From Megalopta genalis (lineage: Eukaryota > Arthropoda > Insecta > Hymenoptera > Halictidae), in the NCBI RefSeq assembly GCF_051020955.1, contig NC_135016.1, positions 32,185,131-32,249,130 of the forward strand: a stretch of DNA of 64,000 nucleotides, read 5' to 3'. Position numbers and translations under genes: made by a program. Of this stretch, positions 55,450 to 64,000 are shown one piece after another. Each line of letters starts with the position of its first letter. The first letter of the stretch is position 1. Under the pieces are notes generated by a model that worked only from the letters and a program-made list of their open reading frames with translations, ran no database searches and had not been told where the DNA came from.

Positions 55450-56842
55450 ATAATATTCGTATAATTTTATTATGCATGACTTAATATACTTGTTCGATGT
55501 GAAAATTAGGTAAAACCGATTTTATATTTCCCTAGTTTAATCCTGATATTTTTTCAAGACTGTTTTTATTTGCATTTGTTATTGTGCAACAATTACCAAG
55601 AAATCTCAGATTCTATCATGCAAATTCTACAAGAAATATTAGATTTAATCTTTAACCGATATAATAATTTTTATGAAATTGACTGACATACTGGATCATG
55701 ATTGACCCCAAATAAAAAAATGAAAATATATTAGCGAAAAATCAATTAAATATATAACAAAGTAAATAAAATGTACATTTTATTCCGAGTTAGTGTATAA
55801 AATCATAGAAAATAAAATATAAATACGATGTTAGGGTCACCGGTGACCACGATATACCAATCAAGTTAATTCAATCTCTCGCTAATACGTCCAGGAGAAT
55901 TATGCATTCGCATAATCGGCCCTGTCCTCGCTAATATAATACACAGTCTCACTCGTTCCTCCCAACTTGAATTCTGTAACGGAGCGTGCCGTATTCGTCA
56001 ATGGCATCGAACGCCGGTAGCCAGCCTTGTGCCTTTACGCTGTCCATAAAAGGTAACTGCTCGTGCTCAGAAAAATATAATAGGAAAGTTCGAGCGCAAC
56101 GATAAAGGTGGTCAAGTAAGAAGTTCCCGTGAGTCGTTACAGTATCCGTAAAGAACGGAGCAAGTTCTTTGAAGTTTCAACAATTCCCCGGTACTTTTTG
56201 ATCGCGTAATCTCCGGAAGGCGGTATTAGATCTCGTCTCCTAACTCCTCGTTATCCTAATATTTAATAAATTATCGTTGGAAACGCGAAGTTTCCAGCGC
56301 CGTCGACGATTCTCAACCGAGACACCACCAAAATTGAAATCTTCATGGAAGAAGAACAGAGACTGTTCAAACTTCTATGAATACGGATGAAATTCACTTT
56401 AAAAGAACAAGTATTTGCCAAGCGAAATAAGTGTTTGTTCTAGTATAATTTAATTTTATTCAATTTCATTTAACTTCATTTAGTTTTATTTAATTTTATT
56501 TAATTTTATTCAATTTCATTTAATTATTTCATTTGATTTCATTTGTCTTATCCGGTATTGTTTAAGTTTGTTCCATTTGTTTAGCGTTAGTTAAATTTAA
56601 ATTTGTTGAACATTGTTGAAGTTTACCTTAACCTTTTATGTGTTTAGTTTGCACGTGGCACGTGACACATTGTTTAATTGTGGAATAGTTGTGACAAATT
56701 TGGTCTACCATGATTATTATATGGTTTATAAATGAATACAATGTAAATACAAGTTGTTCGAGCCGAATATCATTCATATAATGCGAATATAATATGAAGT
56801 CATAGAAATAATATACAAAGCGTAGTCCTCACACGCAACGAA
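55450..56842. other. DNA without recognised gene
   Basis: 55830-56340 is GC-balanced, no exon recognised. 56445-56550 is a degenerate tandem run of ATTTAATTTT/ATTTCATTTA words. Confidence 0.45.
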
Positions 56843-57007
56843 ACACCTTTGTGTTTACATTCCCTTTCTTACTAGCTGCCCTACTACCGGAACTATCGGC
56901 GGCTATTGGCCGAATATGGCGACAAAGATCGACGGTGGTCGCTAGGCAACCGATAACAGCGACAGTGGGGCAGCTAGTGAGGGGAGGAATGTAAACACGA
57001 AGGTGCC
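56843..57007. mobile_element. Short foldback MITE with GC-rich core
   Basis: CACCTTTGTGTTTACATTCC (left) and GGAATGTAAACACGAAGGTG (right) are inverted; inner CTAGCTGCCC / GGGGCAGCTAG extends the arms to about 45 bp. The core has CGGCGGCTATTGGCCGAATA. No clear target duplication. Confidence 0.75.
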
Positions 57008-57009
57008 TT

Positions 57010-57429
57010 CTTATCGCGTGAGCATTATAGAGACATTTATTTTTATATATAATAAAATTAAATATATAAAATTAAATAACAATAAAATAAATTATAATAA
57101 TAAATTAAATGCGATATTATATTCGCATATAATTCCATTTAATTTATTTTATTCAGCACTACATAATTCTGTGTTATGTCCTGATAGATTCAGAATTTCG
57201 CAGCGTTCAATGAAAGATAAACGGGAAAGAAAAGAGATAGAATCAACAATCTAGTGAGTGGGAAAAATGATGAAAGTGAAGGAACGGTCGACGAAATAGA
57301 AAAAGGAAGAAAGTAGAGAGTCGTGCGATTGCAACCAAAAATAAGATAATAAATAAAATAGTGCAGAAAGGCCAGAATGAAATGAAAATGGACCAATAAT
57401 TTTGTAAAATCGAGTCAAGTGATAATAAC
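57010..57429. other. AT-rich DNA without recognised gene
   Basis: Nothing supportable beside short motif-less frames. Confidence 0.5.
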
Positions 57430-57430
57430 A

Positions 57431-57444
57431 CGCGCGCGCGCGCG

Positions 57445-57535
<91 letters not shown>

Positions 57536-57570
57536 GCGCGCGCGCGCGTGTGTGTGTGTGTGTGTGTGTG
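57431..57570. repeat. Five-block compound microsatellite (CG)(CA)(GA)(CG)(TG)
   Basis: Consecutive pure dinucleotide blocks: CG 57431-57452, CA to about 57491, GA to about 57533, CG to about 57548, TG to 57570. The outer CG/CA and CG/TG blocks are inverted relative to each other. Frames encoding SLSLSL/CVCVCV are artefacts. Confidence 0.95.
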
Positions 57571-58231
57571 AAGAAAACAAAATGTTTTCCATGGTCTGAT
57601 TAATAGTTGAATCACAATCATTTATTTGATAGCCTGGGGTTCCAAACGAAATAATTTAACCGTGCACGATGAAACACGTGCACCAGTAAAATCGTTCGCA
57701 ATTTTCATTAGTTTCTAATAAAATGGAATTGTACCGATAATAAGTAGTTTATGTGAAAATGTTTCTTTGAAAATTCGTTTACAAAAATCGATAATCCAAT
57801 AATTGTTAATCGGCGTCGTTAACTTCCTTAACATCGTTCGAAATTGAATATAAAATCTATCGCGAACACTCAACAAATTAGCGAAATGATAAAGAATTGG
57901 ACCGTTTATTTTGAAAGTGGTGTAAGTCCTTTTTTAAAAAAAAATGAGATATGGCGTAATTTATGCTTTATTTAGTGTAAACTTTTTGTTTATAACTAGT
58001 TAGTAGTTAATATCTTAAAAAATGCCAATGCTTTGTTCAATTTAAAATTGACCGGTAAAAGAAATTGCGTAACCATTGATTATGAAAGTGGTGTAAGTCC
58101 AATTTCCATAGACAGGTGGCGGGGTTAGTGGCCACCGGTGGTTTTACAATTGTTTTATTTGCTATTTATATTGTTTTATTTTCGTGCCAAAAGTTACTAT
58201 TTTAGGTTACTTATTTTATTTTCCTCCAACA

Positions 58232-58268
58232 ATGGATAATTTCATATTCACATCAGATAGTGATATAG
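58232..58268 (+). pseudogene. Short putative N-terminal exon of the element's protein
   Basis: ATG then NFIFTSDSDI followed by GGTAAG, a donor-like string. The acidic Ser/Asp stretch resembles N-termini of cut-and-paste transposases. Joining to the next frame is not shown: the nearest acceptor near 58372 gives a stop. Confidence 0.35.
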
Positions 58269-58376
58269 GTAAGAAGAAATAGTAAATCAATGTTATTTTA
58301 TGACAATATTATTTTATGACAATTGAAAATAGTTATTTTATTTTATTTTAAATAAATTTACACGGAAATAAGACCC

Positions 58377-58595
58377 ATGAATATAAACAAAAGAATAATC
58401 TTAGAATCGGAGGATGAAGATAATTCTACTATGAAAAATAAATTAATGAAGCGTAAAAAGAGAAGAAGAATTATAGAGATAGAATTTTCATCAGATGAGG
58501 ATATTGTTACTGAGAACTTGGATTCTGTAAAAGAAAATAAAGGAAAATATACGCAATATACGCATATTTGTTATTTCAAAATTGAAATTAAATGA
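58377..58595 (+). pseudogene. Acidic/basic N-terminal transposase-like remnant
   Basis: 72-residue frame with alternating charge clusters: ESEDED, KRKKRRRI (possible nuclear localisation signal) and SSDEDI. No catalytic domain follows. Its location inside a terminal-repeat element suggests a transposase N-terminus; no family can be named. Confidence 0.45.
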
Positions 58596-59142
58596 TATTT
58601 ACAATTGACTAATTATGAAAGTGGTGTAAGTCCATTTGCAGCCTGGAAATTGTATATTATTTTAGTTAAATTCGTCTAAAAGAAATTTATATAATCAAAT
58701 TACATATCGATAAATTAGTACAAACATTCCCAGACTTTACATAATTAACCTATATTTTTTAATTGTCAGATCTGCTAACATTCAATTTTCTCGAAACGAA
58801 AGAAAGTGGACTTGCACCATTTTCAAAATAAACGGTCCAATTATTTAAAATTCAATAAGATGAATTTTTTAATTTTTGTTTATCATATATTTATAATTTA
58901 TAATTTACAATCTTTATTAAACTGTACGATCAGAGAGAGAGAGTCTCTCCATTTGCCTTAACCACGTGCTATATCATTGTTTTCAGATGAACTTTCTCGA
59001 TTGTAATCATTTCTTCGAAGCAACAAATAATTTGTATTTATTGCGTGCCTGATCGAAGGCTTAAATATTTTTGTTAAAAGAACAGAATTTTATTTCGACA
59101 TAGAAGAACGGAATAACATTCACAGTTAGTAGATTATTCCTT

Positions 59143-59335
59143 GACTGTGGATGTTTATACAAAACAAAAGTAGTCCGCATTAATAACAAGGGACAGGAGT
59201 TGAGTATCTTCTTTTAATAAATTAGTAAGTTTAAATTAATGTTGTAGGTGTACGAGTCTTTAAATGTTCCGTTTTTTCATATTAGATCGAGTAATTTTTG
59301 TCATGAATGCATAGAAACCGCAGTCTAGTTATTAC
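59143..59335. mobile_element. Old MITE, GACTGCGGATTTTATGCA-type
   Basis: Left GACTGTGGATGTTTATACAA, right GAATGCATAGAAACCGCAGT CTAG. About 193 bp. Confidence 0.55.
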
Positions 59336-61217
59336 TAAAAAAATCTCCGTCACGTATCGATCGTTAAGCATCGATATTTTATGAATATTATCGACGTATC
59401 GCCGATTACCGACAAGATATCGATGCAGCATCGACAATCGATAGTCACGTATCTGCTTGTAACATTTAAAACAACTGCGAAACCATTATTAGAACTGTTT
59501 CGCATTGACCAACGCGACGAAATAATTTCCCCTATAAATGCTACGAAGGGAAAATTCGTTTAGCCGTGCTCGAACGCGGCCGTTGCATAAAATAACAATC
59601 CACTGCGAACGAAGAAATACAATATCCGATAGGTGGAGTTGCGATAAAATACCGCGTGTGATAAAAACTCCCGACCTGCGTTTCATCTCCGTCGGCGGAG
59701 ATGGTTTCGTTGAAATTCCGTTCGCGAAAGCACAAGGAGATTCAAATGAAAAACTGTCTGTAAAACGAAGCGTTCCGCAACTATTGTTCCGTCGAAACTA
59801 CGCGGGCGGTTCGAGAAATAATAGTAAAAGAGTTTTTCGAGTGGAGGTAATTGGAAAAGAGGTATTCCAAAGCGCAAGGGGCTACTTTTCTTTGGTTATC
59901 GCACACCAGTGACGAAGAACATAAGCGGCAACTTTACAATGCAGATAGAACACCGCCGAGGAAACTACGGTCTCTGTTGAATGTAAATTTCTGTTTCTTT
60001 TTTTCGGATAATTTAGAATAATTAGGATTTTATTCGTAGGACGGCATTTTAATTCTGTGATTATAGAAGGACCGTTTCATCATTTTTATTTGCCACTAAA
60101 CTAGAACCATTAGAACCATTAGAAGCATTAGTTAATTAACGTGCAAATATATTCGCATATTACAAATTATATTATGTTCCAATTTTTAACGCTCCGTAGC
60201 TTAATGTAACTTTGAAGTCGCGTATTGATTTATCCTGATTTTTTAAATACAATCGCATTTTTAGCCACAATATGGCTAAAGTATTTTGTTCTATTGTTCC
60301 TCCTTTGCAATCAAGGAGCTTGTGCATCGTGACTTTTAACTCCTACGTCGCACACCGGAGCGAATACAATTTCTTTCTAAATTATGAATTCGTTGTTAAT
60401 TTGTACGTAGAGATTAATATTTGCGTTATGTAAATCTTTTACATACTAATTTGCAAAACTCACTCCATAGAAGCTCGTTTCTCCGATATCGTTCGTTGAT
60501 AGAATTAGTTAAAATTTTGAATTGAAAATATAAAAAGATACGCTACCGATATAATATAAACGAGAAATGAAACAAACGCGAATGTCTTGAAGTTACCAGG
60601 AGGAAAATCGTTCGACGGTTTCGACATTAGTTTCTACATAAATCACGAGTCCATTTGGTCGTTAAGAACGCCACGTTCGTCTACTTAAATCGATCGATAC
60701 TCGCGTTGAATTTGATTAATAAATGTCGGAATGCGTATGTACCGTCGAGCCCGCAGGTTTCCGTGGCCGTCACCGTGAAACGCGCTATCAACCCCGGTGA
60801 TTTACGAGTTTCCTGTAATTTTCTTTGTTTTTTTCTTTTTGCACGTCCAGCCGGTCTCGCATAATTTCTCCCCGCTCTCCGAACCCCATCATCGTCCACG
60901 CGCTTTCATCGCGCATCACCGTATACTTGAGATAAATTCTCGCTCTCGGAACTTTCTTCGATACCAACCGAGTAATGCGCCCATTATACCACCGGATCCT
61001 GAATACATCCGCGGCTATTTACATACAATATTCCCCAAGAATCTCCCGGCTGTTTATTACAGGGACGAGAAAAGAACGGATAAACCGCCGGGAATTTCTT
61101 AATCGATTACGAATTTATGCAATATTCGGACTCGCGGGGTCGCGCCCCGAGCGATCCGGTTTGAAAATTTTCAAATCATCTCGGAATTCAATTTTCAAGC
61201 ATTTCGTATGTCCGATA
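59336..61217. other. DNA without recognised gene
   Basis: 59355-59445 has TATCGAT words like the element at 43373. 59500-59930 and 60600-61200 are GC-balanced with overlapping frames (for example 59538-59912, 60797-61102), none with a recognisable domain or paired splice sites. Confidence 0.4.
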
Positions 61218-61221
61218 TTAA

Positions 61222-62068
61222 CCAGTTAGCTGTGCTCTGCGCGTAAAAAGTAGCGACCATCGGCTATTTAAATTGTATTTTTAGTGAAAACGAAAACATA
61301 TTCTCAAATTTCAAGATGTTTAAAATATTTCGAGGCCAGGCCGGAATAAAAAACAAACAAATAAAAAATACGAATAAGATTAGAAAAGAAGCAACAGCAA
61401 CTTGAATTTTTAACTTTTACAAGTATTTGATGTTTCCTGCGTTTTTCGCTTATTATGTATGCAGCATATATTAACACTATGCCGTCCGCAGATCTTAGAT
61501 ACGATTCTTTTGTTTAACGCCGGCATAATAGCTTGGAGATTTTAGATTTTAAAAAGAATTTCGAAGATGGCGGTAATATAAATTCCTAATATTAAGATAA
61601 GTCATCCAAGAATTTTCGTACTTAATTCTTAGTTAAATAAGCACAATGCTATGGTTAGTTTGTTGCCTTTTAACAGCCAAGAAATATAGTTCAAATTTTA
61701 TTTCAGTTTTTTAAAATGGCACCAAAGTGGTACCACCGGCATACAACAGATAGTTTTTGCATGGCACCCAGCGTGGTGCCACCGGACGGCATAGTGTTAA
61801 TGTCAAGCGAATAAGTAAATATTAGTTATATAAATATTAAATATATAAAATAGTTACATAATAGCAAATATATATTAGTTATTTATAAATATAAGTTAAA
61901 ATTGTTGATTTTATATTTATATATTATTTTATATTTATTTATCGTCTTTTCGATCCAATATTTCAACAGCGACGCTTACTCTGTGTTCGACGAGTATACT
62001 CGTCGTCGCTTGATTCTCGCGACACCTACAGGCGCGCGCTCTGAAAAGGAGGCGCCACAGCTAACTGG
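61222..62068. mobile_element. piggyBac-type element with ACGAGTATACTCGT palindromes, copy 2
   Basis: TTAA at 61218-61221 and 62069-62072; ends CCAGTTAGCTGTG and CACAGCTAACTGG. Right subterminal GACGAGTATACTCGTCGTCG at about 61993. A 322-bp MITE (61475-61796) is nested inside. Most of the middle present in the copies at 18587 and 62820 is deleted here. Confidence 0.88.
61475..61796. mobile_element. piggyBac-type MITE, 322 bp, copy 2 (nested)
   Basis: TTAA at 61471-61474 and 61797-61800; ends CACTATGCCGTCCGCAGATC and GGACGGCATAGTG. About 95% or more similar to 18132-18452. Inserted into another TTAA element. Confidence 0.92.
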
Positions 62069-62072
62069 TTAA

Positions 62073-62689
62073 AATAAACATCTCGTCGTACCCGGTTAAT
62101 AAGAGGTTGAGAATTGTTTCATCGAGTTGCCGTTCGTTCGACTCCGCACAGCGTCGAACACGGAGTCCGCGAACACGGCGCGATACCGCATCGTACCGCC
62201 GCGGGGGAACTAATGTAGACACGGTGACAAAATAAATGAAGATGTAGTGGGGAAAGGGTCCTTAAGCTTCGGTGCTTATGTTGGATAGCACTCTGTTAGA
62301 GTATCACTCGGGTGTCGGCTTTCCCGAGACAAATGGGCGGTTGCGTTTGGTCTTATACAGTGTCGCTGTTACTTTCTCACTCGTTTCTCACTCGTTCCTC
62401 GGGCAGACGGCCGCGTATCCTCGGCCAGATATCTCCACTTATTTCTTATCGGCTTTAGTATGAAGAACCGAGTGGGGCAAATGCGTCGCAAACAAAGCGA
62501 GGATGCGGAAGATAGAACGGCCGGAGTAACTAATCTGGAACCCGAGATCTCGTTTCCCCGTGCTTTGATTGATTCGTTCCAATCTTGTATCGACAGAATA
62601 AATATCTGAGAAATGTCGGGATCCTCTGTCGGACGTGTTTCGCCGCAGCCCTGAGCTCGCGGCGATGTTAGAACGTATCTTCGCTAACT
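62073..62689. other. GC-balanced DNA, no gene recognised
   Basis: No exon or repeat recognised; the frame at 62272-62463 has no motif. Confidence 0.4.
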
Positions 62690-64000
62690 ACGGTAAATTC
62701 TCTCCAATTGCACCTCACCTTGTAAACTAAAAAGAACAATTCGCGAAGAGGGGATACGATTATTCGAGCCCTCGCGGCTCGTTTTTATAATTATTGATAA
62801 TCGGCGCCTATAACTATAGTTAGCTGTGTTCGACGAGTATACTCGTCATGGAGAAATGGCAACATTTTGTGACACGACGAGTATACTCGTCGTGCGTAAG
62901 AAGTAGCGACCGTTGGCTATTTAAATTGTAATTTTAAGGAAAACAAAAACATGTTCTCAAATTTCAAGATGTTCAGAATATTTTGAGGCCAATCCTTCAC
63001 GAAGTTGTTTACATTGTTACGTGGCGTCGCGTCGCTCGCCACTGCTCACCCGCTACCTGAGCGCGGCGGCTAGCAAAGTAAAACATCTGCCTTCCTAGTC
63101 CTCTAGCGGGTCCCGGACGAAACGTTTCCCCCTCTCTTCCCTGTCTCCCTAACATGGCGTCATAACCGCCAAATTAGTATTTCGTACTTGTACTCCGATT
63201 GCAAGTATAAATTCCATTGTAATTTAAGTGAATGGAGAACTTAATTAATTCGATTACTTTCTAATTATAATTCCTTGAGTAATTCAATTGTAAATTTGCA
63301 CAACTTTGTATATTGAACATAGTGATGTCATTTTTATTAGATATTTTGCATACTCATTGACCGACAATACTGAATATTTTATAGCAGGTATAATTATTCC
63401 GTAAACACAATGTTTATCTTATTCCACCAAAAAAGAAGTACTATCCACGACCGTTGTAACAGTTGAATAAAATTGCCTGTTTATATATTTCTTGTTTTAG
63501 AACGTTGCTTAACTCATTTTAGTTTTCATTCTAGTAATACTAAAAGCAGAATAAAGATCGCACGTTCTCATTTACCACGAACCGCCAAAGTTATAAAAAT
63601 AAAATTAGAAAAGAATCACGGTATTGGTGTTCGACGTGCAAAGTGCCACTATATACTTTTCCTTGCCTTGCTAAATACCGCTCTCTCTATAGCAGCAATT
63701 TGAATTTTTAACTTTTATAAGTATTCCATTATCCCTGGGTTTTTCGTTTATTATGTATATGGTATATGTTAACGTCGAGCGAATAAGTAAATATTAGTAA
63801 CAAGATTGTTAATTTTATCAAATAGAACCGTCTTTTTGATCCAATATTTTAACAGCGACGCTTACATCGTGTTCGACGAGTATACTCGTCGACGCTTGAT
63901 TCTCGCGACACATATAGGTGCGCGTTCTGAAATGGAGGCGCCACAGCTGACTGGATAAAAACGAGCCACGTGACTCGAGCAATCGTATCTCCCCTCCCCC
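62690..64000. mobile_element. Palindromic CAGTAATGTC-family MITE split by a piggyBac element
   Basis: The left arm 62690-62819 (CTACGGTAAATTCTCTCCAA; CGAGCCCTCGCGGCTCGTTT) ends in the loop TATAACTATAG. The right arm resumes at about 63956 (AAAACGAGCCACGTGACTCG, ATCGTATCTCCCCTCC) and continues past the right edge. The intervening element is annotated separately. Confidence 0.8.
62820..63955. mobile_element. piggyBac-type element with ACGAGTATACTCGT palindromes, copy 3 (inverted)
   Basis: Inverse of 18587-19735 over its full length, with eroded termini (TTAGCTGTG / CACAGCTGACTGG) and no perfect TTAA left. Palindromes GACGAGTATACTCGTC at about 62834, 62877 and 63876. CTCTCTCTATAGC at about 63680 replaces the (AG)16 run of copy 1. 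No transposase. Confidence 0.88.

Larger units (their letters stand above)
57899..58838 (+). mobile_element. GAGCCG-family long element, 940 bp, with coding remnant
   Basis: Termini GGACCGTTTATTTTGAAAGT and inverse, 4-bp target duplication AATT (57895-57898, 58839-58842). The word GAAAGTGGTGTAAGTCC recurs internally at about 58085 and 58619 in addition to the ends, possibly transposase-binding sites. It contains MDNFIFTSDSDI (58232) and the frame 58377-58595. Likely a partial relative of the autonomous element of this family. Confidence 0.85.

Noticed and set aside
57243..57621. Long Ser/Leu, Cys/Val and His/Thr repeat proteins
   Set aside because: Direct translations of dinucleotide microsatellites.
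1..64000. tRNA, rRNA, CRISPR, prokaryotic operon or viral features
   Set aside because: None could be seen by inspection; clustered repeats are transposon or microsatellite derived, without spacer-repeat regularity.

Overview
The window is AT-rich animal nuclear DNA, most likely from an insect of the order Hymenoptera (bee or ant). The arguments are a biogenic-amine receptor gene with insect 5-HT7-type sequence, split by introns that follow GT-AG rules; a mariner copy whose termini look like those of the honeybee/ant mellifera subfamily; and a very high load of TTAA-flanked piggyBac-type and TA-flanked foldback elements. There are no operons, CRISPR arrays or bacterial signals, and the species cannot be named from this sequence alone.

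Only one host gene is supported: a serotonin receptor of the 5-HT7 type on the minus strand. Coding exon 1 (20319 down to 20191) gives the start codon and a 43-residue extracellular tail. Exon 2 (2700 to 2405) gives TM1-TM3. Exon 3 (1162 to 919) gives the rest of the DR(Y) region, TM4, ECL2 and TM5. Splice sites and reading phases join perfectly across all three, with introns of about 17.5 kb and 1.24 kb. The third intron runs off the left edge, so ICL3, TM6, TM7 and the C-tail lie outside. The region right of 20320 is 5'UTR/promoter and upstream intergenic DNA; I found no other convincing exon there.

Almost everything else is transposon-derived. The families are: (1) piggyBac-type TTAA elements, about 150 bp to 1.15 kb, all non-autonomous; (2) four internally deleted mariners, three of one family (11971, 41505, 49792) and one mellifera-like (54780), each keeping only the C-terminal part of a transposase; (3) palindromic TA-flanked MITEs beginning CAGTAATGTC, many copies from 2111 to the right end; (4) TA-flanked foldback elements beginning CAGGGTGTCCC, some with GC-rich minisatellite cores; (5) an older family with termini like GACTGCGGATTTTATGCA, which repeatedly hosts younger nested insertions; (6) a family with GAGCCGTTTATTTTGAAAG termini and 4-bp W-rich target duplications, including one 940-bp copy with a coding remnant; (7) a long-armed foldback at 31723-33528.

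The strongest novel observations concern how these elements rearrange the host. Two MITEs with the intervening 204 bp occur as one unit at two places, with both outer ends exactly at MITE termini next to TA (36853-37390 and, inverted, 48909-49477), as in composite transposition. A 144-bp direct repeat also sits almost exactly against both ends of the mariner at 41505-42066. No multi-gene biological system was found; the interest lies in the receptor gene structure and the transposon biology.
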